Shown piece after piece: positions 44,087 to 52,246 of a stretch of DNA of 64,000 bases. This DNA is from JAKACA01 sp049510975 (GTDB taxonomy: Bacteria > Actinomycetota > Acidimicrobiia > Acidimicrobiales > Bog-793). Both the position numbers and the translations under genes were made by a program. Positions within the stretch are counted from its first letter, which is position 1. Every line of letters starts with the position of its first letter. The stretch spans positions 34,398 through 98,397 of the forward strand of contig JBEKYM010000012.1 of assembly GCA_049510975.1 (NCBI GenBank), written 5' to 3'. The notes beneath the pieces are model-generated. The model saw only the letters and a list, made by a program, of their open reading frames with translations. It did not search any database and had not been told where the DNA came from.

Positions 44087-44629
44087 CTAGAGCTTCCTGA
44101 TGACGGTCGCTGGCACACCAGCCACAACGGTTGCCGGAGGGACGTCGTGTGTCACCACGGCACCAGCTGCGACGACGGCCCCTTCGCCGATGTGCACGCC
44201 GGGCAAGACAGTCGCGGCAGCTCCGATCCACACATTGGTATCGATCTTGATCGGTTCCGCGGTGATGTACTCGCGTCGTTGGTCCGGTTCCACGGGGTGG
44301 CCAGCCGTGATGAGGTTGACCTTGTGAGCGATCATCACCTCGTCTGCGATGTCGATGGCCGCATGGCCGGTAAATGCGCACTCGTAACCGATGAAGACAG
44401 TCCGACCGATGGTGATGTTCAGGCCGTAGTCCGCGTAGAAAGGAGGGATGAGCGTGAACGACTCGTCGACGGGCTTGCCGATCAACTCCTCGAACGCCGT
44501 TCGGATCGACTCCGCTTCATCGAGGCGGTAGGCGCTGAGCTCGGCGGAGAGCCGGGTAGCCACCTTGACCCGCTCGAAGAGCGCGCGAGACTCCGGTGTC
44601 CTGGTCTTGATCCATTGGCTGTCGTGCAT
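44087..44629 (-). CDS. Sugar O-acetyltransferase, hexapeptide-repeat family
   Basis: A 180-residue left-handed beta-helix acetyltransferase of the maltose/galactoside acetyltransferase group. The catalytic His is in NLITAGHPVEPDQR, and the hexapeptide repeats run through IKIDTNVWIGAAATVLPGVH and IGEGAVVAAGAVVTHDVPP. It would transfer acetyl from acetyl-CoA to a sugar or related acceptor. It lies alone between VOC and reductase genes. Confidence 0.88.
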   Translation of the reverse strand: MHDSQWIKTRTPESRALFERVKVATRLSAELSAYRLDEAESIRTAFEELIGKPVDESFTLIPPFYADYGLNITIGRTVFIGYECAFTGHAAIDIADEVMIAHKVNLITAGHPVEPDQRREYITAEPIKIDTNVWIGAAATVLPGVHIGEGAVVAAGAVVTHDVPPATVVAGVPATVIRKL

Positions 44630-44778
44630 TCGATTCCTCGCCAGGCGCGGTCCAGTGAGTTTCCAACCCTAGGGGTTGCGCTCGGGCTCAATCAGTCTGG
44701 AGGCCTCCACGAACACGAAGTGACAACAATGACCGGACCGGCTCGGGTGACGTACGAGAGAGCAGTCGGCCGAAGACG

Positions 44779-45744
44779 TCAGATGGTCACCACCAGCTTG
44801 CCGAGAGCGTGACTGGTCTCGAGGTGCCGCATGGCCTCGGGCGCGTCGCCGAGCGAGCAGGTGCGAGACACGACGGGCGAGATCTTCTCGTCGGCCGTGA
44901 GGTCGGCCAGGGTGCCGAGATCTTCGCGGTTCACCTTTGCCAATATCGGGAGGAGCCGCTCCCCCCGGATCTTGCCCGTGACCATGGCGCCGAGCGGCAG
45001 GACGAGCGGGGCTATCCACTCTCCGGGACGCGGGGCGCTGAGAACCAGGGTTCCATGTCGATGGATGCAGCGGCGCAGATCGCCGAGCGAGTGGTTGCCA
45101 ACTAGGTCCAGGACGACGTCGTAGCGATCACCGGAAGCGGTGAAGTCCTTGGCGGTGTAGTCGATGACGCTCGTCGCACCTAGGGACCGGACGGTATCGA
45201 GGTTCGCCGTGCTGCAGACACCGGTGACTTCTGCCCCCATCTGCGCCGCGATCTGCACGGCGAAGGTCCCGACTCCGCCAGCAGCCCCGTTGACCAGGAG
45301 CGTCTGACCGGACTTGAGGTCAGCGCGGCGAATGGCCTGGAGAGCGGTGCACCCCGCGATGGGCAGCGCGGCCGCCCGCTCGTAGCTGAGAGCCTCCGGC
45401 TTGGCGGCGAGCTCGTCCTTGGCCTCCGAGACGCCGTACTCCGCCAGAGAGCCCGCGCACAAGCCGAAGACTTGGTCGCCGGGTTTGAAATCAGTCACCT
45501 CAGCCCCCACAGCCTCCACCACCCCGGCCGCGTCCACGCCACGGACCGTTCGCTTCGGCCGTCGATAGCCCGCGCTCGTCCGAAGGAGGTAGGGCTTGCC
45601 CCGCATGTAGTGCCAGTCGAGCGGATTGAGCGACGCCGCCACGACCCGCACGAGCACTTGGTTCGGCCCGGGCGACGGCACTGGGACATCCTCGAGCCGC
45701 AAACCGTCCGGGCCGCCGTACTCCGTTCCGACGATCGCTTTCAT
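44779..45744 (-). CDS. Quinone-oxidoreductase-like medium-chain reductase
   Basis: A 321-residue zinc-independent MDR enzyme. The N-terminal MKAIVGTEYGGPDGLRLEDV, LNPLDWHYMRG, the cofactor motif NGAAGGVGTFAVQIA and the terminal HALGKLVVTI are typical of NADPH-dependent quinone/enone reductases. It is divergent from a TetR gene; two inverted repeats lie in the 72-bp gap, so it is probably that regulator's target and may respond to electrophiles. Confidence 0.88.
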   Translation of the reverse strand: MKAIVGTEYGGPDGLRLEDVPVPSPGPNQVLVRVVAASLNPLDWHYMRGKPYLLRTSAGYRRPKRTVRGVDAAGVVEAVGAEVTDFKPGDQVFGLCAGSLAEYGVSEAKDELAAKPEALSYERAAALPIAGCTALQAIRRADLKSGQTLLVNGAAGGVGTFAVQIAAQMGAEVTGVCSTANLDTVRSLGATSVIDYTAKDFTASGDRYDVVLDLVGNHSLGDLRRCIHRHGTLVLSAPRPGEWIAPLVLPLGAMVTGKIRGERLLPILAKVNREDLGTLADLTADEKISPVVSRTCSLGDAPEAMRHLETSHALGKLVVTI

Positions 45745-45771
45745 GGCTGCCTTTCGTTCGTCGTCCTAGGT

Positions 45772-45788
45772 TACTTACACTGTAAGTA
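45772..45788. promoter_or_regulatory. TetR-type operator 1
   Basis: Perfect inverted repeat: TACTTAC at 45772-45778, spacer ACT, GTAAGTA at 45782-45788. It lies in the gap between the reductase and its divergent TetR gene. Confidence 0.65.
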
Positions 45789-45793
45789 TTGAC

Positions 45794-45808
45794 ACTTACG
45801 TAGTAAGC
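45794..45808. promoter_or_regulatory. TetR-type operator 2
   Basis: Inverted repeat CTTAC (45795-45799), spacer GTA, GTAAG (45803-45807). Its centre is 21 bp (two helical turns) from that of the first site, so two repressor dimers could bind on the same DNA face. Confidence 0.6.
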
Positions 45809-45816
45809 TGTCAAGG

Positions 45817-46545
45817 GTGAGCGCCCGGGCTTCTCGGTCACGTCCCCCCGGTTCGAGGTCACGAGGGGCGCTGAACAGGGACTGCGTGCTTCGCGCAGCG
45901 ATGGAGCTAGCCGATCAGGCTGGACTCGAGGCTCTCACGATGCGGGCCCTTGGCGATTCGCTCGGGGTGGAGGCGATGTCGCTCTACAACCACGTCGCCA
46001 ACAAGGACACCCTCCTCGACTCGATCGCCGATCTCGTTGTCGGTGAGATCGAGCTGCCTCAGCCCGGTGGGAGGTGGGAACCCTCTGTCCGTCGTTGCGC
46101 ACTGTCAGCTCACGAGGCTTTCATGCGCCATCCTTGGGCGTGCGGTCTTGTCATGGCACCGACCAGCAGCCGGTCAGTCAGCCCGGTCGTGGGGGCCCGG
46201 CTGACTTATATCGAGGCGCTGCTCAGATGCTTTCGAGAGGGCGGCTTCTCGTCGGCGCTCAGCTACCACGCCTACCACTCCATCGACAGCCACGTGTTCG
46301 GCTTCACCCTCTGGGAGCTCGGTCACTCGGCGCCCGTGACGCTGACGGACGAACTCCTCCAGAACTACTTGAGCCTGCTGGATCCGGGGGTGTTTCCAAA
46401 TCTGGCCGAGCACGCCGCGCAGCACCTGCGCGGGCTGGGTGACGGAGTCGAACAGAGCGATTTCGAGTTCGGGCTGGACCTCGTGATAGAAGGCCTGAAA
46501 CGCAGGCTGCGTCGGGAGAGGATCACTACCGGGACGAGCGGCTAG
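45817..46545 (+). CDS. TetR-family regulator with TetR_C domain
   Basis: A 242-residue TetR regulator. The helix-turn-helix is in ALTMRALGDSLGVEAMSLYN, followed by HVANKDTLLDSIADLV; the large C-terminal domain (about 150 residues) resembles the tetracycline-repressor-like PF02909 group. The GTG start at 45817 has only AAGG directly before it. Divergent position and the two operators indicate that it represses itself and the adjacent reductase. Confidence 0.85.
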   Translation: MSARASRSRPPGSRSRGALNRDCVLRAAMELADQAGLEALTMRALGDSLGVEAMSLYNHVANKDTLLDSIADLVVGEIELPQPGGRWEPSVRRCALSAHEAFMRHPWACGLVMAPTSSRSVSPVVGARLTYIEALLRCFREGGFSSALSYHAYHSIDSHVFGFTLWELGHSAPVTLTDELLQNYLSLLDPGVFPNLAEHAAQHLRGLGDGVEQSDFEFGLDLVIEGLKRRLRRERITTGTSG

Positions 46546-46685
46546 GTGCAGCGCTCGCCGATGGGCGCAGGCCTCCAAACCGCCCGGTTGAGTCGGACAA
46601 CGGAAGGGGTTCGACCACGCGGGCCGTGGTACCTGGACCTGTTCGGCGGACTTCGGTGGGCCCGTGTTGGGCTTCTGGTATCCGG

Positions 46686-46758
46686 TGGGCCGCCAGGGTC
46701 TCGAACCCTGCACCTTGGGATTAAAAGTCCCCTGCTCTACCCGATGAGCTAGCGGCCC
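46686..46758 (-). tRNA. tRNA-Lys (anticodon UUU)
   Basis: Reading the minus strand, a 73-nt cloverleaf is complete: acceptor GGGCCGC/GCGGCCC, D stem GCTC/GAGC, anticodon loop CTTTTAA with UUU, T arm CAGGG-TTCGAGA-CCCTG, discriminator A. CCA is not encoded (CC then G). The first anticodon-stem pair (G27-A43) is mismatched. Confidence 0.97.
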
Positions 46759-46825
46759 GCTCGATGTCGGTGGCCGGCGACGTTGCCGGCTCACGGCTCC
46801 GAGCGTAGAGCACCGGCTGTGCCGC

Positions 46826-47683
46826 TCACGACGCCGGCCGCCGCGCCATCGCCAGGGCGATGACGAGTGGACGAACGACGTATCCGTCGAAATCAGTGTC
46901 GATGAGACGACACAGTGCCGAGATGAGCCCCTCCCGAGCGGCGGGCGCCATCATCTGCATGTTCGAATAGGAGCGGAGCAGATCGGCGTACTGGGAGGTC
47001 GAGTACGTCTGATCCCACCGGTAGCGGTGGAGCACGGCGTCTCGAAGGGCGGCATGAGAGCGGAGCTCTTCGAACTCCGGCGGGGTCGCCTCGTCAGGCG
47101 CCGGCGCTACGTAGCCGTGTTCGCCCGACTCCCCGTAAGCGTCATAGATGGGAGAGGTCCGCTCGAAGAAACCCTTCGCCACCTCCGAAGCCACCTGCAC
47201 GGTCGACAACGTCGCGAGGACACCGAGCGGCCGCAACAGTTCGATCGACTTGTCGATCCGAACCGCCGGATCGACCCAATGGAAGGCTGTGGCCGCCGTG
47301 ACGACATCGAAGCTGGCCGGCGGAAGCTCGACCGCCTCGAACGACCCCTCGACAACGGTCAGGTTCGGGTTGCCGGCGAAGGCATGGCGGAGGAACGACG
47401 CCATCTTCGCCCCGAGCTCTACGCCCGTCACCCTGCCGCCGGCTTCGAGGAGCGCTCGTGTCGCCTTGCCAGTGCCCGGGCCGATCTCGAGGATATCGGG
47501 CGCAGGGAGTTCCCGACCCTGGCGCAGGAAAGCGAAGAGGTCGGCAAATGCCTCCGGCGGATAGGAATGCCGCACTCGGTCGTAGACTTCGGCCACGCTG
47601 TCGAAGCTCACGCGCCGCTCGACCGGAGGCTCGACCTGTGGCACGGGTCGGCGGTCGCCAGCCGGAGACGGGGGCCAGGCCAT
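46826..47683 (-). CDS. Class I SAM-dependent methyltransferase
   Basis: A 285-residue methyltransferase. Motif I is ILEIGPGTGKATRALLEAGG (about residues 64-83), then VTGVELGAKMASFLR, and post-motif II AATAFHWVDPAVRIDKS, which is common in uncharacterised actinobacterial methyltransferases of the ubiquinone/Tam-like group. No signal peptide. The substrate is unknown. The start at 47683 has AGGATG upstream. Confidence 0.85.
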   Translation of the reverse strand: MAWPPSPAGDRRPVPQVEPPVERRVSFDSVAEVYDRVRHSYPPEAFADLFAFLRQGRELPAPDILEIGPGTGKATRALLEAGGRVTGVELGAKMASFLRHAFAGNPNLTVVEGSFEAVELPPASFDVVTAATAFHWVDPAVRIDKSIELLRPLGVLATLSTVQVASEVAKGFFERTSPIYDAYGESGEHGYVAPAPDEATPPEFEELRSHAALRDAVLHRYRWDQTYSTSQYADLLRSYSNMQMMAPAAREGLISALCRLIDTDFDGYVVRPLVIALAMARRPAS

Positions 47684-47823
47684 GAGGACATCCTGCCCGA
47701 CCTATGGCCTGGGCCCGGTCCGAACGGCACAGTCGGACCGCACAGTCGAACGGCACGAACGAGCGTGAGCCGGCGCTAAGACAACATCGACGACAAACTG
47801 ATCATCAACCGGAGGCAACAACG

Positions 47824-48243
47824 ATGGCCGACGCAAACGACTGGAATCAGAAGATCATCGAGGAATTCCGGGCCAACGAGGGCAAGGTCGGTGGCCAATT
47901 CGAAGGAGCGCCGGTGCTGCTCCTGACCACGACCGGTGCCAAGTCCGGAAGGCGCCACACGACGCCGATGATGTACCTGAGCGGCGGTAACGGCTTGTAC
48001 GTCTTTGCCTCCAAGGCCGGGGCCCCCACCAACCCGGACTGGTTCCACAACCTCGTGGCAAACCCGACCGTCACCGTCGAGGTCGGCACCGATCAGTACG
48101 AAGCAACGGCGGCACCTCTCGAGGGGGCCGAGCGCGATCGTGTCTATGCGGAACAGGCAAAGCTCTACCCGGGCTTCGCCGAGTATCAGGAGAAGACGAG
48201 CCGAGTCATCCCGGTCGTCGAACTGGTCCGGTCCGAGGCGTAG
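47824..48243 (+). CDS. Deazaflavin (F420)-dependent nitroreductase-family protein
   Basis: A 139-residue split-barrel protein of the Ddn/FDOR-A family. The motifs VLLLTTTGAKSGRRHTTPM and YVFASKAGAPTNPDWFHNLV are the signature of F420H2-dependent reductases such as Mycobacterium Ddn. It would reduce enones or nitro compounds with F420H2. GGAGGC precedes the ATG. Its TAG stop is followed, in the same frame, by a methyltransferase coding segment. Confidence 0.9.
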   Translation: MADANDWNQKIIEEFRANEGKVGGQFEGAPVLLLTTTGAKSGRRHTTPMMYLSGGNGLYVFASKAGAPTNPDWFHNLVANPTVTVEVGTDQYEATAAPLEGAERDRVYAEQAKLYPGFAEYQEKTSRVIPVVELVRSEA

Positions 48244-48255
48244 GCAGGCACAGCC

Positions 48256-49047
48256 CTGTACACCCACGGCCACCACGACAGCGTTCTCCGCTCGCACCGC
48301 TCGCGGACGGCGGAGAACTCCGCCGCGTACTTGCTGCCGCGGCTACGCCCCGGGCTCGACCTGCTCGACGTCGGCTGCGGCCCGGGGACCATCACCCGCG
48401 ATCTTGCCCGCATCGTGGCTCCCGGCAGGGTCGTCGCCCTCGATGCTTCGGCCGAGGTCCTGGAGGAGGCACGAGCGACCTGTGTGAAGGGCGGCGTCGA
48501 CAACGTCGAGTTTCGTCAGGGTGACGCCGAGGCGCTCCCCTTCGACGAAGGAAGTTTCGACGTCGTCCATGCACACCAGGTCTTGCAACACGTGCGGCGT
48601 CCCGTGCGCGTGCTCGAGGAGATGGGTCGAGTGTGCCGGCCAGGAGGCACGGTGGCGGCCCGCGACGGCGACTACCACGGCCAGGTCTGGTGGCCGCCCG
48701 AGCCGTTGCTGGACCGCTGGCTGGAGCTCTACACCGAGGTCGCTCGGAGCAACGGAGGCGAACCGGACGCCGGACGCCGGCTCCTGTCTTGGGCGAAGGA
48801 TGCTGGGTTCTCGACGGTCGTCAGCAGCGCCAGCGCCTGGTGTGCGGACACGCCGCAGCAATGCGATTGGTGGGCGGACCTGTGGGCGGAACGGACCACC
48901 TCGTCCTCGCTCGGCGCTCGAGCGATCGAGCTCGGTCTGTCAGATGCAGACGAGCTCGGTCGGCTCGCCGAGGGGTGGCGCAGCTGGGCCGCCGCTCCCG
49001 GGGCCTGGCTGGCTTTCATTCACGGGGAGATCCTCGCCGAGGCCTGA
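48256..49047 (+). CDS. UbiE-type methyltransferase with putative CTG start
   Basis: A 263-residue class I methyltransferase. Family-specific N-terminal sequence YTHGHHDSVLRSHRSRTAEN begins right after a CTG at 48256, and motif I LDLLDVGCGPGTITRDLA follows. No ATG, GTG or TTG occurs in frame between the previous gene's TAG (48241-48243) and this conserved part, so CTG 48256 is the only plausible start unless translation continues from upstream. Later landmarks are FDVVHAHQVLQHVRRPVRVL and GAWLAFIHGEIL. Function unknown; small-molecule methylation likely. Confidence 0.8.
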   Translation: MYTHGHHDSVLRSHRSRTAENSAAYLLPRLRPGLDLLDVGCGPGTITRDLARIVAPGRVVALDASAEVLEEARATCVKGGVDNVEFRQGDAEALPFDEGSFDVVHAHQVLQHVRRPVRVLEEMGRVCRPGGTVAARDGDYHGQVWWPPEPLLDRWLELYTEVARSNGGEPDAGRRLLSWAKDAGFSTVVSSASAWCADTPQQCDWWADLWAERTTSSSLGARAIELGLSDADELGRLAEGWRSWAAAPGAWLAFIHGEILAEA

Positions 49048-49100
49048 GGCCGAGGTCCACAGGGCGGGAGAGATCCTGCCGAAGCTCGAGGTCGAGCGCC

Positions 49101-50192
49101 TCAGGCGACCGCGAATGCCTCCACGACCTCTTGGCGCCACCGTGCCAGCACATCGGCCTGCTCCGCCGGCGTCTTGCCGAGGCGGACGACAACCAGATCC
49201 AAGCCAGGGCACACGGTGATCGACTGACCCTCGTAACCCGAGGCCCGGAACGTGCCCCACTCGTCATTTCCGATCCACCAATGAGCGCCATACAGCTCGC
49301 CGTCATCGGGATCGACAGACCGAGGCGTACGACCGTGATCGACCCAACCTGCAGGAAGGATCCGCTCGCCGTCCCACACGCCATCGCGCAGGTACAGCTG
49401 CCCGAAGCGCCCGTAGTCCCGCGCGGTGGCGTAGCAGTACGACGATGCGACCCACGTTCCCGCGTCGTCGAGACCGATCCGGACTGGCCCTGCTCCGACT
49501 CGCGACCACAGCCGGTCGGCCAGGAAGGACCGGAGCTCGGCTCCAGCGCCAACAGCGCGGCGGAGCACGCCGGCCACGATGTTGGACGTCCCGCTCGAGT
49601 AGTTGAACACTGAGCCGGTCTTGTGAAGCAACGGCCGGCTGGAGGCAAACGCTGCCATGTCGGCGCTATCAGGACCGAACAACATCGAGATGACGTCGGA
49701 GGCGTTCCCGTCGACGTAGTCCTCTCGCCACGCCAAGCCGTCACGCATCTCCAGCAGGTCCTGAAGACGGATCTCATGACGCGGGTCTGCGTCGTCCTGC
49801 CACTCCGGCACCGGTGCAGGCGAGTCCAGGTCCAGCCGCTGCTCGCCGACCAGGAGTCCGACGGCGGCATGCAGGACCGACTTGGCCATGGACCACGACA
49901 GCAGCTGTGTCGTCGCGCCAACTGGCTCGCTCGGACCGTCCCAATGCTCGAGGGCGCCGCCATAGCGTTCGGCAACGATGACACCACCATGGACGACGAC
50001 GACGGCGTAGGTCTGGCCCATCGGAGTACTTGGAGCAAATGCTTGGGCGAGCAGCTCCGCCAACCGGGCTTGCGCCGGCCTCGGAGTCTCTCCGAGCGGC
50101 CATGTCCCGTCACTGCTCGGCCACGGCACGTCGCGGGGCTGAACCGGCAGCGGTACGAGCGGGGCCATGTCCTCGGTCAGATCAGTGTCCAT
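49101..50192 (-). CDS. Beta-lactamase-family (class C type) serine hydrolase
   Basis: A 363-residue serine hydrolase. The nucleophile motif SMAK (Ser101-Lys104) is in LLSWSMAKSVLHAAVG, and NYSSGTSNIVAGVLRR carries the Tyr-x-Ser motif. No signal peptide is visible, so it is probably a cytoplasmic esterase/peptidase-like member (EstB type) rather than a resistance enzyme. The ATG overlaps the hxlR stop by one base (TGATG). Confidence 0.85.
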   Translation of the reverse strand: MDTDLTEDMAPLVPLPVQPRDVPWPSSDGTWPLGETPRPAQARLAELLAQAFAPSTPMGQTYAVVVVHGGVIVAERYGGALEHWDGPSEPVGATTQLLSWSMAKSVLHAAVGLLVGEQRLDLDSPAPVPEWQDDADPRHEIRLQDLLEMRDGLAWREDYVDGNASDVISMLFGPDSADMAAFASSRPLLHKTGSVFNYSSGTSNIVAGVLRRAVGAGAELRSFLADRLWSRVGAGPVRIGLDDAGTWVASSYCYATARDYGRFGQLYLRDGVWDGERILPAGWVDHGRTPRSVDPDDGELYGAHWWIGNDEWGTFRASGYEGQSITVCPGLDLVVVRLGKTPAEQADVLARWRQEVVEAFAVA

Positions 50193-50638
50193 CACGCCCA
50201 CACCTCGGTCTCGTCGTCGGCGATCTGTTGGCAGGTCGGGCACCAGAACCGCACCTCGAGAGGCGTGCCGCAGACAGCATGTGCCGGTTGACCCGTTCCG
50301 GAGTCGCCGCCGAATGGCGTGCCGTCGTCACCGGCGCCGCTGGTGCTGGCCCCCCAAGCAGCCAGCAAACGCATGACGCCGGCGAGCTCGGCGCCGACAG
50401 AGGTGAGCTGGTATTCGAAACGCAACGGACGCCGCGAGTACGGCGTCGCAGCAACAAGGCCTTGACCCTCGAGATCCTTCAGCCGGCTCGAGAGCACGTT
50501 GGTGGCGATGCCCGTCACCGCCTCCTGCAACTCGCCGTAACGCAGCGGCCCGTCGAGCAGGGCGGCGACGACGAGCAGCGTCCAGCGATCACCCACGCGT
50601 CGCAGGGCTGCGGACAGAGCGGCGGTCGTGTCAGGCAC
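50192..50638 (-). CDS. HxlR-family transcriptional regulator
   Basis: A 148-residue winged-helix regulator of the HxlR group: VGDRWTLLVVAALLDGPLRY, GELQEAVTGIATNVLSSRLK and DLEGQGLVAATPYSRRPLRF. The C-terminal tail contains Cys residues in VCGTPLEVRFWCPTC, possibly a metal site. It is coupled to the serine hydrolase and divergent from the HtrA-like gene; an inverted repeat lies between. Confidence 0.88.
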   Translation of the reverse strand: MPDTTAALSAALRRVGDRWTLLVVAALLDGPLRYGELQEAVTGIATNVLSSRLKDLEGQGLVAATPYSRRPLRFEYQLTSVGAELAGVMRLLAAWGASTSGAGDDGTPFGGDSGTGQPAHAVCGTPLEVRFWCPTCQQIADDETEVWA

Positions 50639-50716
50639 GGAAGATCTCTACACCTTCTCCGCTCGATGGCGTCGGAACCGGATTATCCGCCCTGCCCGGC
50701 TTGCTTCGCCACCTAG

Positions 50717-50744
50717 TAGCTTGTATTCTGCAAGTGACAAGCTA
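50717..50744. promoter_or_regulatory. Inverted repeat, likely HxlR operator
   Basis: Perfect arms TAGCTTGT at 50717-50724 and ACAAGCTA at 50737-50744 with a twelve-base spacer, in the divergent gap between hxlR and the protease gene. The right arm ends 20 bases before the protease start. HxlR regulators are often autoregulatory from such sites. Confidence 0.55.
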
Positions 50745-50764
50745 GTAGCGAAGGAGCACCAACC

Positions 50765-51637
50765 ATGAGCACACTCGACGACATCACATCCACCATCGCC
50801 TCGGTAGCCGACACTGCCGGCCCAGCCGTCGTCGGGGTCAACCGCCACGGCACCGGCATCGTCGTGGCGGACGGCTTTGTCGTGACCAACGCCCACAACC
50901 TGCGGGGCGAAGCCGCCTACATCACCTTCGCAGACGGTCGAGCCGCCACAGGAACACCAGCAGGCGTCGACCTCGATGGCGACCTCGCCGTGGTAGCTGT
51001 GGACACAACCGGCGTCACGCCGGTCGAGTTCTCCAGCACTCCGGTCGCCGTCGGACAGGTCGTGGTCGCCTTGTCCAACCCGCGTGGGCGCGGGCTACGA
51101 GCCACGATCGGCACGATCTCGTCGACTGGCCGCGGGTTCCGCGGTCCTCGTGGGCGCCGCATCCCAGGCAGCATCGAGCACACCGCCCCACTGGCCCGGG
51201 GTTCCTCGGGTGGGCCCGTGCTCGATCGCGATGGGCACGTGGTTGGCGTCAACACCAACCGCGTTCAGGAAGGCTTCTACCAGGCCATCGGTGCCAGCGC
51301 GGAGCTGACCAAGCGCATCGATGCACTCGCGAAGGGGGACGCCCCGGTTCGTCACCGCCTCGGCACCGCAATCGCTCCTCCGCAGGTCACCAGCCGCCTC
51401 CGGGCGGCCGCCGGCTTGCCCGAAGTAACCGGTCTGCTCGTGCGAGGAGTCGAGGAAGGGAGCCCGGCGGAGCAGGCCGGCCTGCTTCGCGGCGACGTGC
51501 TCCTCCAAGCTGGGGACAAGACCCTCAGCTCCGTCGATGCCCTCTACGAGGCGCTCGACCTCGAAGGCGACGCACTCGAGTTCCGAGTTGCCCGGGCTAC
51601 CGAGGAGCTGACCATCACGGTGAACTTCGCCGCATGA
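50765..51637 (+). CDS. HtrA-like serine protease with PDZ domain, cytoplasmic
   Basis: A 290-residue S1C-type protease. The triad is His44 in VTNAHNLRG, Asp73 in LDGDLAVVAV and Ser148 in RGSSGGPVLD. Residues from about 205 form a PDZ domain (VEEGSPAEQAGLLRGDVLLQ, AGDKTLSS). No signal peptide or membrane anchor precedes the catalytic domain, unlike classical HtrA, so it should act in the cytoplasm. GAAGGAG precedes the ATG. It is divergent from hxlR. Confidence 0.87.
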   Translation: MSTLDDITSTIASVADTAGPAVVGVNRHGTGIVVADGFVVTNAHNLRGEAAYITFADGRAATGTPAGVDLDGDLAVVAVDTTGVTPVEFSSTPVAVGQVVVALSNPRGRGLRATIGTISSTGRGFRGPRGRRIPGSIEHTAPLARGSSGGPVLDRDGHVVGVNTNRVQEGFYQAIGASAELTKRIDALAKGDAPVRHRLGTAIAPPQVTSRLRAAAGLPEVTGLLVRGVEEGSPAEQAGLLRGDVLLQAGDKTLSSVDALYEALDLEGDALEFRVARATEELTITVNFAA

Positions 51638-51691
51638 CGCCAAGCGTGCTCGAGGCGGAATGGACCGGCGCCCGCGATCGTTGATCCGAGC

Positions 51692-52219
51692 ATGCCGATC
51701 ACCCGCCTCAACCACGCTGTGCTCTACGTGCGCGACGCCAAGGTGAGCGCCGAGTTCTACATGAACGTGCTCGGGTTTCGCCCGGTCGGGATCGGGCCTA
51801 CCGACTTCAAAGGAGCCGCATTCTTGCAGGCGCCGGGCTCGACGAACGACCACGACATCGGCCTGTTCGCCATCGGCTCGGAGGCGGCGGCGTCCCGTGC
51901 CGGCCAATCGGAGGTGGGGCTGTACCACCTCGCCTGGGAGGTCGACACGTTGGCCGAGCTCGAACGACTCGCCGCGGTCTTGAGCGAGGTCGGGGCGCTC
52001 GTGGGCGCCTCCGATCACGGGACGACCAAGTCCCTGTACGCCAAGGACCCCGACGGCATCGAATTCGAGATCGCCTGGGTCGTGCCGGCCGACCAGCTCG
52101 ACGTGAGCGCCCTGGAGGCCAGAAAGGGCATCGGTCCGCTCGACATCTCGGCCGAACAGCGCCGTTATGGAGCCGCCACCCGCGGCGGTGTCGGCGTGTC
52201 GACTCCGGCGAGTGACTGA
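51692..52219 (+). CDS. VOC-family dioxygenase-like protein
   Basis: A 175-residue protein with two beta-alpha-beta units of the vicinal-oxygen-chelate fold. Metal ligands can be placed as His in RLNHAVLYV, His in YHLAWEVDT and Glu in GIEFEIAWVV, as in extradiol dioxygenases. A C-terminal tail of about 35 residues follows. It would be a small iron- or manganese-dependent dioxygenase-like enzyme. Possibly transcribed with the protease gene 54 bp upstream. Confidence 0.82.
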   Translation: MPITRLNHAVLYVRDAKVSAEFYMNVLGFRPVGIGPTDFKGAAFLQAPGSTNDHDIGLFAIGSEAAASRAGQSEVGLYHLAWEVDTLAELERLAAVLSEVGALVGASDHGTTKSLYAKDPDGIEFEIAWVVPADQLDVSALEARKGIGPLDISAEQRRYGAATRGGVGVSTPASD

Positions 52220-52246
52220 TGGCGGTAGCTGGTATCGCAGATTGAG

